Part shown: positions 51,653 to 61,858 of the stretch, piece by piece | Layout: every line of letters starts with the position of its first letter | Position numbering within the stretch: position 1 is the stretch's first letter | Assembly: GCA_950295325.1 (NCBI GenBank) | Contig: OX485804.1 | Coordinates: 58,390,429 to 58,454,428, forward strand | Length of the DNA stretch: 64,000 nucleotides | From: Polytrichum commune | Taxonomy: Eukaryota; Streptophyta; Polytrichopsida; Polytrichales; Polytrichaceae | Reading direction: 5' to 3' | Notes under the pieces: generated by a model | The model's database searches: none | Seen by the model: only the letters and a program-made list of their open reading frames with translations | What the model was told of the DNA's origin: nothing | Position numbers and translations under genes: made by a program

Positions 51653-54600
51653 CTATGGGGAACAACAACAATAACAACAACAACACAGACAACAAAGACA
51701 TCCAAAAACGGATGAAGCGTTAGATATGTGAACCAAATGATAACACGCACATACATGAAGATATTTCAAATGAGTTTATTAAATTTCGCGAGCCTCATGA
51801 TGCTCTTGTATACATTATCGCGGGGGCTTAGTCCCACATTGCCGATGGGGTTGGACCTAACAAAAAAGGGGATGCTACCGGCGTGGAGGACAAGCCTTCT
51901 AAGGTACGGCGCTAGCGTATCGACCAAAAATGCGTCCTTCCTATCTCCGGTCCACGTGTCGGGAAAGATGACGTTGCCCGGGGGGTTCAAAACGCTCTTG
52001 GCGGGGCTGTCGTCGACCAGGAGGGTGTTCTCCGGAGTAGGCCACCACCCGTGGGGGGTCCCCTGAAGCCGGGGGACGCCGCGCCAAAGTCTGGACCTTA
52101 GGACCTTGAGGAACTGTTGCCCTCGGCCTCGGCCGCCGAACTTGGGAACCGGTAGACCCTTTTCGTCGAGTAGTTCATCGCAGTCCTCTTGCCCGAGGAC
52201 AAGGCAAGGGCTCGGGAGATCACGGAATAGGAAGTCGACGATGGGTTCCGTGTTCTCCATGACCATTGAGCTCCACACAATGACGTGGGCGAACTCGACA
52301 ACCTCGCGAAGGAAGTTGCGCAAGCCGGGACGGGTGCGGACAGCCTTGCGGTTTATTAGGGTGTCGAGCTCGCTGTCATAGTCCCTTTCGTCGGGGTGAC
52401 GGAAGGGACGCGTGGGGACCCTCGGGATGTGTTCGGTGTGACACAACACCCCGTTGAGGTCAAACACGATGAACGGCTTGTTTCGGGTCTGAGGTCCACT
52501 GGTGGAGGGGTTGCGACCTATCTCCGGGGGGTCCTGTGATTAACAATTCGACTAGTTTAATGCTATGATCCAATAAAGAATTTAGCAAACATGAAGATGC
52601 AGTATGGAAAAAGACGAAGGGCGAGAACAAGGGTACATTTGCGAACGATCGTTCGTGAAAGGCCAGCAGTGACCATGCGCACCATTCACGAACGTTCATT
52701 TGTGAATGAACCCTATAGTGCATTTACGAACGGGCGTTCGTGAAGGAGATGGTCGCGGGGTGGCATCCTTTTACGAGCGTCCGTTCGTGAACGAGGCAGA
52801 AATGCACAACAAATTTGAACCCGCATGAACATACACAAAACAACCAATGCGAGACGACGCGATTCGATGCAAAAAAATGTTTCATTTATATGAATTCCGT
52901 GAAAATTTACAGTTTGTCTCAGATGATAATCTATCGTACAGGTTCCTAGGGCAACAAGATGCCGTGTCCTACAAAACTGGTCGACCTGAGGAAGCACGCA
53001 AAAATGGGCTATGTCGCAACCCTTGCTAGCCCTCGACCATCTTGCCAATTTTCATTTCCTAGCAAAGGTTACGAGCGCTAACCATTCGCATACCGCCATG
53101 CTAATGGTTAGCTCCTCTCACCCCGGACCTTATAGTTCATAGGAGGGGAACCAACCCTCCTACTTTGCTTTCGGGACTCACCCCTTCAATCGCTAACCAA
53201 CCCCTTTAATCGGTAACCAATCCTTAGATGTGGACTTCCATCCATGGAAGTCCAATCTTATGTTGATCATCGCGTTGCCGGAGCAACACTACAACAACCC
53301 GAACCATACTAGGCAACTATGGCCTCACATTAGGCCAATGCCAATGGAGGCCGTGCCGTTCGGCCTCGGGTGGGTGAGGCCACACCACCTCACCCATATA
53401 AGCCTCTAGGACTTTACGCGGGGCCCCTACCCCACCGTCAGCCAACCTCTTGTCTCTCTACCAAGAGTTGGGGCCAAGTGGACACTTTCCCTTAGCCGCT
53501 GGGCCTAGAAGCCCCCACCAGCTTTAGACCATCATAACTTCCTTGTATGATGTCCGATTCCAGCAACCAACCACTCCATCTTCATCTACGCTTCACGTAG
53601 ATGCCGATGGACTCCTCACTTGCCCCATTCGGGCAAGTGGTGAGGAAGTTATGCCTGTTTGAACCTTGGCAGTCCCGGGAATCACTCCCAGGCACTGCTG
53701 TAGCAGGGCGCTGTCCCAGGACAGCACCCCACTCAAATGGCCATAACTCCTAGCTCACACCTCCGATTGAGGTGTTCTTGAGCATTCTAGAATCACCACG
53801 CCATGAGCTACGCATAGCTCATGGCCTTACCCTTGTGCCTCCTAGTCTTCGTGGGTGGGAGGCGTTCCCAACGCCCGGGGCCCTCACCCACACTAGGATC
53901 ACTTGGGCCCTCTCACCAACGGCGCCACAAGTCCCGGGTGTCACTCCGGGGTCCCCCTTGTGCCCATGGTGTTTCGGCCACTCCTCATGGAGAGGTGCGC
54001 GACAGGCTATCGGAGGTCTCGGATGCCGATGTATACAACGCGCCAAAAACACAACGCATGTGGTTAGAGATGTTACGAACGCGCGTTCGTAAATGCATGC
54101 GGTAGTCTCAAAGATGAGTTACCTCGTCATCGGAGGGAGGGGCAGCGGCGCTGGATTGAGCGGCAGCTCCCTCCTCAGCGATTAACGAACGCGCGTTCGT
54201 CACATCCGCCGCCGCAGGTGCCTCAGTCTCCATTACGTCGTCAGCACGCGCCGCCTGAGACGTCTGGGTCTGCTGTATGTCGTCCTCCTCGCCACCCAGG
54301 TCGAGAGTCTCCATGTGCACGTCCCCAATGCATGCGGGGGGATGTCGGTGTTCCGCAGGGCTGTCCTCGACGTCCATCCTCTGGACGCCTGCGGTGTCAC
54401 TCGGGCTCCCCTGCGTGTCCTCCACAATGACCAAGTCAGTGTGTCGCGCAGTATCATCACCCCTTGTCCTATCTAGTAAACTGGGGACGACGGTGAAAGG
54501 TGCCGTGTCCGTCTGTGAAGGCAGTCCTACCCTTGGTGGGGGTGGGGTGAGGACTGTTGGACCTGAAGATTCACGAACGTGTGTTCGTAAATCCTCGTCC

Positions 54601-57600
54601 TCACGGATAGCCGCCGAGATTGTGTCGTGTATGTTGGCGGTGTCCATGGGCATTGTAGGGGGTGGAGGAGTCCCCACCGGCATTGGGTGGGGCGCTGGCT
54701 GGTAGGAATGCCCTCCCGGGAAAGGACCGTGCATGGGGTATCCCGTAGGGAATGGGAATGCTGCCTGAGGGGCCACTGCAAAGTTCTGCAGCCTGGTCAG
54801 CATCGTCAGTATGGCGTCCGTCTTCTCGTTGGAGGACTTCAGCTCCTCCTCAATTTTTCTCATTTTCCGGGCATTCTCCTCTGCAGCCGCAGCCATGTCT
54901 TCCTTCATCTTCTGCTCGAGCTTTGCGTTAAGCTCGGCGACGGAAAGGGCCTCCTCCTTGACCCTCTTGTTCTTGTCGAACTCCACCCCAAGCTCGACCA
55001 TAATGTCAATGTCCCCCTCGTCCTCGTCGGAGACCTCGATGATCGCCCCCTCGGGCAACTCCACGTACGGGGTCTTCTTCATCCTCCGTCGCGTGTTGCG
55101 GAACAGGTCCAACGTGGGACGGGAGCGTTGGTCGAGGACATCGAGGGTCTCCATTTTCGGGACCGCCAGCCTTTGCTTGGGGGACACTGACATCGAACAA
55201 CCTCCTGGCGTGCCGAAGGGCTCCGCGCCTGAGGTAAGCGCGGGGAGGACATCCTGGGTGGCACCCGCCGAGGATCCAGTACATCCAGCCGGTGTCCCTT
55301 GGTATTCTGAAGGCTCCCCCGATGGGGCCAACAACCGGAGAGGAGTGACATCCAAAGCCTGGAGGATGGCATCGACGTTGACGGAGGGGCCAGGCTCGTC
55401 GTCCTCTGTTTCCATGGGCGGCATGCCTTCATCGGCCGGCATGTTGAAGTCCGTTATGGGCACGGACATGTCAGCTAGGTCCATCGTCGACGCTTTTGTC
55501 ATGTGGAACTTGTAATCCTCCTCGTCGACGGCGTCAATATATGTGTTCACGCACAACCCCAGCATCTGAGATAAGAAGGCAAAGATTCAGTCATTTACGA
55601 ACGCGCGTTCGTAAACATGAAGGCTTTGAGCGAGGAAATAATAAAAAAACAATTCACAAAACAATCATAAGTATCGGCTGCCCATGGTAAATTGTTTGGA
55701 GCATGCAGTGTTTACGAACGAGCGTTCGTAAAAAGTGGTGTGAGATGGCTTACCATGGCCGCGTACATAAATTTGCTGCCTCCAAATACGTTGTAGACAG
55801 TCTCGCCAGTCATTGCCAAACCCTGCAATATGGAGACGTAGAACTCCATCCTCAGCTCCAGCGCCGGGAAGACAGTGTACAGAGTCTCATGGAAGAGATC
55901 CTTTGGAGGTGGGTGAGGGATGCTGTATATCTTCTTGAATGTGTTGATCGCCTTTATGGGTGCTCGCCCATTCCTAAGCGCATTGTACGTCAAGAAGATG
56001 AGGCTCACCGCTCCCACCTGCCTGTTGCCTCTGGCCTCGTTTACGGCAACAATTCCCTCCGTCTTCGCTGGCACGTATGTGCTGTGGAAGATGTTGTACT
56101 CGAACTTGATCTTGTTCTCATACAAATCGATGACGACGGATTGCTTCTCCTGCTCCACAATCCACAGCCATACGTGGGGCTCCCTTATGGTCGGAGATTT
56201 GTGCTCCATGAATTTCGCCATGAAAGGGTTGTAAAAAGGCTTGTAAAAAGGCTCCCCCTTCGCGCCCTGTCGCGAGGCACCGGGTATCCCTCTGAAGTCG
56301 ATGACCGCGAAGGGACAACCCCTTCGATCCTCCCTGACCTCGGACCTGCTGAAGGTGCCATCCCACTTGGAAAACGTGGTCCTCTCCAGCCCTGTGGTCA
56401 CCACACAAAATCTTGCCACGCCCTCGAAGATGGCGTTCCTCTTCCTCTCCAAGAAGGAGATGTACCGTTGAATATCTTCAGGTTCCGTTTCTGTTTTTTT
56501 TGCTCTTTTGTTTCCCTTGAGCTTCAGGACGGCGACGTGCTCCTTCACCAGGCTGCGCATTGAGGCACCGTTGATATTGTACAGCGCCTTGAACTCCTTC
56601 CATTTCGCCCAGTTGATATCTTCGTCGGCCTGGAAAAGGTGCATCTCAGGCAATAGGCCGCTAATCTCCCGCATCGCAGCGGTCTTCAGCTTCCTGTGGT
56701 CGCACCACTCTTTGATCGAGTACGTGCCGGGCTTGTGCTTTGGTCTCTTCAAAAATATCTTGGGATAAGGGATGGTCCTTCCGATGGTGTTCCCAAGAAC
56801 GTGAACCGCACATCGCTGCAACTCTGATTCAGTCAGTCCTTGCAGGGCCCTAAAAAATTCCCGCAGTAGAGGCGGAGCCTCTCCGCTCTTCTCTTGAGCG
56901 TACTTCTCTTCTGTGTCTGGGTTCACCAGATCGCCCGAGCTGTGAGCGTCGAAGAACTGGGTCCACAACTCCCAGGTGTCTCTGTTGCAGCAAATCAGAC
57001 GGAGCTCACCTTTGAGCTCCAGAACTGATTTGGTGCTTGTGGACTTCATGTCGATGGAGGAGAATTTGTCCACCATCGCATCACAGAACGCCTGCAACAT
57101 ACATACGAGGACGTCAGTGTTCAATACTAAATACGAACGCGCGTTCGTAAGTTGGAAAATTTAGAAATTGTTTAATGCAACATATGCTTTACGAACGCTC
57201 GTTCGTAAACTCACCTTCCACTGTGGAGATTGCGTCTTGGCGTTCTCCCTCTCTTTTGGCGGGCATCCGTGCGCGACCCACACGTCTCTGGCCGCCACTA
57301 TATTCGCCGCCCAGGAGGCCTCAAATGCCTTGATCTTGTTTCCGGAATTCAAAAATGTCGATATTTTGCGGAGCTTGTCCCAGTCGTCAGACCAAACCAA
57401 AAACGCCTTCCAGTAGCGCAGGTCCGCCTTGAGCTCGTGCTGGAAGTTATCATCCTTTAGGATGATCTGTGACGCCTCTAGACTGTGTTGTCCATCGATT
57501 ATCCAGAACTCTCCATTCTGGATTCTTGGCCAATCCTTCTCAGTGGGGCGTGACAAAAAACCCTTGGGCATCACGCAGACGGTCTGCCTATCCCACTTCA

Positions 57601-58510
57601 CGTTGTTCATGAGGTTATTAATCTGCCACTTCACCCCTCCGCTTTCACGAGACCTCACCACCCACTTGTTAGGAGATTTCTCGCACTTGAAACAATCCAC
57701 GTTGAAAGTGAAGTGGCGTCCCATAGGCCAGCAATCCTTGGAGTAGTTGTTGAAGTCTCGAAGGATTTTTGTCGCTTTGGCAACGTCTGGGTTTTCTCCC
57801 TTCTTCAAAGGGGTTGGCATCACTGGCGGAGAACTAACCTCAGCGCCTTCCGTCAATCCGGACTTCTCCATCTCGTCCCTCGACCTCTTGGATGGAGTGG
57901 ATTGTCTGTTGGGCCCTTCTGTCAACCTGCTCCCCGAAGGCACAGGCCGCGGAGCACTTCTCGATCCTCCTGCCCCCGAAGCAGCTGGTTTTTTCGGACT
58001 TTATTTTATTTTATTTGCCTCCGCGGCAACACTGTTGTACTTCGAAACATTCAAGGTCAGGGCAGTCAACTTCCTCGCCGTCCAGTGTTGACTCAGGGCA
58101 TATTTGGTGAAGAGAGCATCCAGATTGAAATGTTTCGCATCGGATGCGACATTATTGCATGCATAAGCATAAGAGAATGGGTGCAATAGGTAGTTTAAGA
58201 GGAGGTTCACATGGTCTTTTTTATTTTTCATATCCAGAATAACAAAGTCTCTTTGTGCCTCTGCGGATTCTATCTCCCAATTCTTTGTCTGCACCCATTG
58301 GTCTGGTTGGTCAGCCCTTGTCTGCAGCTCATAAGTGAATTGCAATGCAAACAACCCTTCCTCGGTCTTCGTGGGGATGGCCGTCCACTCAGCCATGAAT
58401 TCTTCTTTTGGGACATAGTTGTCGTTCCCATTGGTATCCGAGACGCCCTCTGGAAGGCGCTCCACTGGCACTGCGAACAAGTCGATGGCGTTTCTGCTAG
58501 CTTTAGCCAT
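50683..58510 (-). CDS. Predicted multidomain gene: ParB-like, methyltransferase-like, coiled coil, FCP1-like phosphatase
   Basis: Six minus-strand blocks join by GT-AG sites that are all phase 0: 58510-57215, 57091-55754, 55565-54123, 52533-51814, 51652-51077, 50991-50683. That is 5682 nt, about 1893 codons, open except for one TAA at 58001-58003 (codon 170). Domain order is an unrecognised N-terminal part, a ParB/DGQHR-like domain, a degenerate N6/N4 methyltransferase-like fold, a disordered and coiled-coil linker, an FCP1/NLI-like HAD domain, and a basic tail. The N-terminal ATG follows an acceptor-like TGATGCAG, so an upstream exon or 5' UTR intron is likely. The first three joins are strong. 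The joins after 54123 and beyond 51814 rest on splice-site and phase agreement only, and the 3' third could be separate genes. GC content is higher than in the surroundings. The domain mix resembles cargo of large mobile elements. The nonsense codon may mean a pseudogene. Confidence 0.55.
51814..52533 (-). CDS. Exon D: FCP1/NLI-interacting-factor-like HAD phosphatase domain
   Basis: 240 codons, phase 0 at both ends (acceptor AATCACAG|GAC, donor GATAAT|GTATAC). HAD motif I reads FIVFDLNGVLCHTEH, motif II VIVWSS, and the C-terminal motif TLLVDDSPAKSV, the arrangement of RNA polymerase II CTD phosphatase relatives. The usual DxDGT/V is DLNGV, so the second catalytic Asp is Asn, as in some plant NIF-like proteins, and phosphatase activity may be lost or altered. 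If not joined to exon C, this would be a stand-alone NIF-like gene with a missing first exon. It could also end at its own stop (51766) after NKLI. Confidence 0.75.
52638..52791. repeat. Palindrome cluster near the 3' end of the large gene's third intron
   Basis: Four palindromes of the ACGAACG-NN-CGTTCGT family at about 52638-52660, 52684-52708 (decayed), 52723-52745 (exact core, centre GG) and 52769-52791 (one or two changes). They lie 104-260 nt before the exon D acceptor. Confidence 0.9.
52795..54072. other. Interior of third intron, possible retroelement-derived sequence
   Basis: About 1.3 kb between the palindromes. Stretches such as CATAACTTCCTTGTATGATG, GGCCATAACTCCTAGCTCAC and CTCCGATTGAGGTG resemble phrases common in plant LTR retrotransposon LTRs. 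No TG...CA termini, target duplication or coding frame could be fixed. Confidence 0.3.
54073..54092. repeat. Palindrome just downstream of the exon C donor
   Basis: Exact core with centre CG, about 30 nt inside the intron after GAG|GTAACT. Confidence 0.9.
54123..55565 (-). CDS. Exon C: acidic, Pro-rich linker with coiled coil and two in-frame palindromes
   Basis: 481 codons. It opens with the end of the methyltransferase-like fold, then Pro/Ser/Asp-rich sequence, an acidic IIEVSDEDEGDIDI stretch, a clear coiled coil (VAELNAKLEQKMKEDM through MRKIEEELKSSNEK), a PFPTGYPMHGPFPGG region, and a long disordered acidic tail ending PSDDE before the donor GAG|GTAACT. Two copies of the local palindrome lie inside the frame: one encodes LRTHVRE (54571-54592) and one VTNARSL (54182-54203). 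Read through the donor, the frame ends at VTHL and a stop at 54108. Confidence 0.65.
54182..54203. repeat. Palindrome inside coding exon C (encodes VTNARSL)
   Basis: Exact core ACGAACG-CG-CGTTCGT at 54185-54200. The flank that would usually read GTAAA, and create a TAA in this frame, instead reads GTTAA on the coding strand, so the frame stays open. Confidence 0.85.
54571..54592. repeat. Palindrome inside coding exon C (encodes LRTHVRE)
   Basis: One arm mismatch (TG-TGTTCGT on the plus strand). It is inserted in a different reading frame from the other coding copy, again without a stop. Confidence 0.85.
55594..55732. repeat. Palindrome pair bounding the second intron
   Basis: Full palindromes at 55594-55615 (centre CG) and 55711-55732 (centre AG). 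The intron runs from 55753 down to 55566, so one palindrome starts about 21 nt after the donor and the other ends about 28 nt before the acceptor. Confidence 0.92.
55754..57091 (-). CDS. Exon B: degenerate DNA-methyltransferase-like region
   Basis: 446 codons from an acceptor at GTTGCAG|GCG to a donor at GCCATG|GTAAGC. The first half is helical and charged, with KKTETEPED. The second half has CPFAVIDFRGIPGAS, HVWLWIVEQEKQSVVIDLYENKIKFEY, and at the end ETVYNVFGGSKFMYAAM, continuing in the next exon as MLGLCVNTYIDAVDEEDY. That last segment follows the motif-I arrangement of N6/N4 DNA methyltransferases (a Gly-rich FxG loop, helix with Ala-Ala, LG, then an acidic strand end). The catalytic DPPY-type motif is not intact; IDFRG may be its remnant. 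Activity is therefore doubtful. ParB-like domains fused to such methyltransferases are known in phages and mobile elements. Confidence 0.55.
57133..57209. repeat. Palindrome pair bounding the first intron
   Basis: 57188-57209 (centre CT) begins 5 nt after the donor GTGAG; 57133-57150 (centre CG) ends 41 nt before the acceptor. The whole intron is 123 nt (57214-57092), so the two palindromes make up about a third of it. Confidence 0.92.
57215..58510 (-). CDS. Exon A: N-terminal region and ParB/DGQHR-like domain, with in-frame stop
   Basis: 432 codons. Codons 1-169 (MAKASRNAIDLF and onward) match no family I know. TAA at 58001-58003 sits in an (AAATA)3 pentanucleotide run, and the frame continues open on the other side with SPKKPAASG, so the two parts belong together. 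The second part has a Cys pair (DCFKCEK), then INNLMNNVKWDRQTVCVMP and EFWIIDGQHSLEASQIIL. The last pair matches the ParB/sulfiredoxin-fold pattern with a DGQH core (codons about 339-342). A product starting after the stop could use the ATG at 57871 and would keep this whole domain. The exon ends in K at CAGTGGAAG|GTGAGT. Confidence 0.6.
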
Positions 58511-58541
58511 CTGCATCACACAAGAGCAAATCAGAATTGCT

Positions 58542-59028
58542 TTTACGAACGTTCGTTCGTAAACAACACCGTGCCATGCATATTATTTTCATAGTGTGGT
58601 TTTTGGAAATACGAAGTTTTGAATGCTTTATGCATTTCAGGGTGTTTCTAATGCATTCACATTGGTTCACATCTTTCACGAACGCGCGTTCGTAATATCA
58701 TATACATGTTTATTAGTAGTTTGTACATAACTATACGAACGCGCGTTCGTAAAGTCATGCGATATTGTGGAACCTACTGAGTTAAATTTAGTGTTGTGAT
58801 TGGATTTAAGTACTTATATGAATTACAGCATGGATATATCCCTCCATTTTGGATTTAGAGTTTTGAACGCACATTCGTAAACGTAGTCCGTGGGTTCCAA
58901 AGAATCTTTACGAACGCGCGTTCGTGAAATGGTATATATTTTGCGCGGCCTATGCATTTACGAACGCGCGTTCGTAAATGGGTGTATATTGTGCGCGGTA
59001 GAGGTATTTACGAACGCTCGTTCGTAAA
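58542..59028. repeat. Palindrome cluster upstream of exon A
   Basis: Seven copies: 58542-58563 (centre TT), about 58675-58696 (CG), 58735-58754 (CG), 58861-58882 (decayed), 58907-58928 (CG), 58957-58978 (CG), 59007-59028 (CT). The first is about 30 nt from the acceptor-like TGATGCAG before the exon A ATG, as expected if this is the 3' end of another intron. Confidence 0.92.
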
Positions 59029-61050
59029 TGAGCCTGTTGTTTGTTTTTATATATATAATTAATAATAACAATATAGTGTCCATACATATACGGATTCATA
59101 TATATACGAATTCGTATACATACGTATGGCAAGGTCTTGCTTGCTGTGTCTCAGCAAAGCTTGCACTTGTGCCTGCAAGTGTTCGTCAGAAAGGTGAGAT
59201 TGAAGAAAAACAATACAATCAAAACATATAGACTTGGAATGTGACAGAGAATTCAGAACGAGGATCCGAACTTGACTTCCAAAACACATGCCATTCAATA
59301 ATGAACAAATATAGACTGTGAAGGATTTGAGAAGGGAAGGAATATTGTGCTTACTCTGAAATTTTACACACCCAAAAGCTGCTTGCTCCTTTGTTGAAAA
59401 CCCCAGGAAACCCCACAAAAGCAAGGTGATTTGAAAGTCAAATGCACCACTGCACCACTGAAATTTCCTTCACACTAGTTGTTGCATGCTATGTACGAAC
59501 CCTAACTAAGACTCTGATGTATATGCAATTTCAAATGCAGTATTTCTCAAGCTGCTACTCTAAAACTTGCAATTATCAAGCTTATAGCTTGAGTATCCTA
59601 ATCTTAAGCTTCCAACTCTCAAGCTTTAAACTCTACAAACTTTCAACTCTCCAACTTTCAACTCTTCTAACTCGAGTTCTCTATTCTTGAGCTGCAACTC
59701 TCAAGGGACTGTCAATAACTCTCAACACTTGCGCCTACAAAAGAAGTGCACCACACAAAACTAAAAAATGCAAGAGCTTCGCCTCTAAACTCTAAACCAA
59801 CGCGGCGCTCCTCCTCTCTCTGCTCCAAATGAGAATGAGGAAGGAGAGGAGGGGGCGCGGGGAGGTAGCCCGCGCCTCTAGGGTTTTCCCTCGGGCTGCC
59901 ACATGGCCGCTTCCCATTGGGGAGGGAAGGGATGGGTCGGGCTAGGAAGATGAGGGGATGGGATGGGGAGATAGCATGGGGTGTGGGATGGGTGGATGGG
60001 GGGGATGGGTTGGAATTCATTGGGGTTTAGTAATTCAATGTAATCAAAGCACATAAATATATTCAATGTGACTTAATAAAGTGATTTGCATGGGGGGCAC
60101 TAACCGATTTGACATAAATCTATGTCATCACAATAAGAAATGCAACTATATATTACACCATTTGCACTTAGTTTGAGACTTTCCCAACTCTCTAATTAAC
60201 GAAAATAATCTAAGTTGGATGTATAAGCAATAAAGGCACGTTAATTTCAAGCTTTTTAATATGTATATGCCTCCATCACATAAACATAAGGAGTCCAGTA
60301 CAAAACATGCATTTTAAATGCTACATCCCCTTCATCTACTTTGGATTCATTGTAAACATCTTCTAGATAAGGAGTATGAATTCAATTTCCACATTGCACA
60401 TCATGTACTAGGGATTCGATGAAAACCCTACCCCCAACGATGTGTATTAATATGGTGTTTTCAAATATATAGTGTTCTCATAATTGAAATATCTTTCAAG
60501 TTTTTAAATGGTTCCTCAAATAATTTAATATAAGATCCATAAAGGTCCCGATTTAAGATTGGTGGGAACGGTTTAGGATTTTCTTACAAGAGGTGCGGGA
60601 AAATTCAATTTCAAATACTAGGCTTTCAATTCAGTTTATTATGTGTGAACTTGAACTACTGCATTAAATTTATTATTATATTTGTTAATCCGAGACTTTG
60701 GAAAGTCTCAAAATAAATGCAAATGATTTAATATGTGGTTCAAATTCTTATTCGGATGAGATGTATTTGTGCCAAATTGGTTAGTGTTGCCCATGCAAAT
60801 CGCTTTATTGTGTCACATTGAATGTATTCTTGTGTTTTACTTGTTCTTTATTTGAATACCATGTTCTGAAATAGTATCCAAAATCATGAAAATGTCCCCA
60901 ATTACAGAATATGGTGATCGTTGAAAGTTTGGCTCGCATCAAATGTAAGCTACAAATAAATTAAGTTAGTGCAATATGGATTTATGAGTAGTGAATATAG
61001 TTTGTATGTAAACCCTGTTATATGAACTACTGGACATGCACATCCCTCAC

Positions 61051-61078
61051 AAACCCTAAACCCTAAACCCTAAACCCC
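61051..61078. repeat. Interstitial plant telomere-type repeat
   Basis: About three to four units of CCCTAAA (AAACCCTAAACCCTAAACCC and onward), the Arabidopsis-type telomere motif. Short arrays of this kind also occur as telo-box promoter elements. Confidence 0.85.
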
Positions 61079-61429
61079 TAGTTTTTTTTACCATCCGCAC
61101 TATATGGGGGAATGTTGTGATCCAACCTAATAGTGTTGAGTGCATTTTAATTACACAATGCATAAGTGGGACTCCATATAGGTATGGTTTCAATTCATAT
61201 CATTACACTATCTTATGCACCATTCCAAATTAATTCAACATTTCCACACAATGTTGAATCAATTCACTATTTGCAAACCTGGAGTTGCATTTGAATTAAG
61301 ATATAAAGTATATCTAGGCATGGTTTGAATTCATCTCCTTAATCTACCTTAGTAGCTTGCATGAATTCACCAGACTTTTTATTGGTGTTCATGCACTTGG
61401 TGAGTATTTGCCGCAATAATGTACATAAA

Positions 61430-61650
61430 TGTAATGTAGATACATGTAATGTAGATACATGTAATGTATATATATGTAAAGTATAGATATGTAAAGTATA
61501 GATATATGTAAGAAACATATATATATAGATATATATTCACACATATATATAGGTATATAGATATATATTTACATATATACAAATATATATATATATGTAA
61601 ATATAAGTAAATATATACATCGATATGTATATAGGAATATATATTTTATT
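61430..61650. repeat. Compound TA/TACATGTAATG microsatellite
   Basis: Degenerate tandem units of GTAATGTAGATACAT type grade into TATATG and TATAGATA runs. The apparent ORF there is low-complexity only. Confidence 0.8.
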
Positions 61651-61849
61651 TTTTGGTTCGGGAAACCTTGGTAACACCTAAGGTGTGGAACGGATGAACA
61701 TATTATCAATGCGTGCATGCCATACATATTCAATACAGAAAGTTATTTATGTCCCGCATGAATAGAATGGCATATTGTTAGGTTAAAGTAGGCGGCGGGA
61801 ATCCGCTTTTCAAAGAGAATCCAAGGGATTTTGAACCACGATAGAGGAG

Positions 61850-61858
61850 TATTTAAAG
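61850..61858 (+). promoter_or_regulatory. Possible TATA box for the plus-strand gene at 63032
   Basis: TATTTAAAG, followed by GC-richer sequence and then the distal palindrome cluster. If used, transcription would start near 61880 and the palindromes would fall in the 5' UTR or a leader intron. Inferred from position only. Confidence 0.3.

Larger units (their letters stand above)
59040..61840. other. Palindrome-free AT-rich interval, no gene seen
   Basis: About 2.8 kb between the two palindrome clusters. It contains a 16-bp palindrome TATACGAATTCGTATA near 59103, a CT/AA-rich low-complexity stretch (59570-59720), the telomere-like repeat at 61051 and TA-rich microsatellite DNA. It may be a later insertion that split the palindrome field. 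Confidence 0.45.

Noticed and set aside
54627-55515. Plus-strand frames of 187 and 234 codons
   Set aside because: Antisense to exon C, which has better composition, a coiled coil and matching splice sites.
61379-61582. Tyr/Ile-rich minus-strand frame
   Set aside because: A translation of TA-rich microsatellite DNA.
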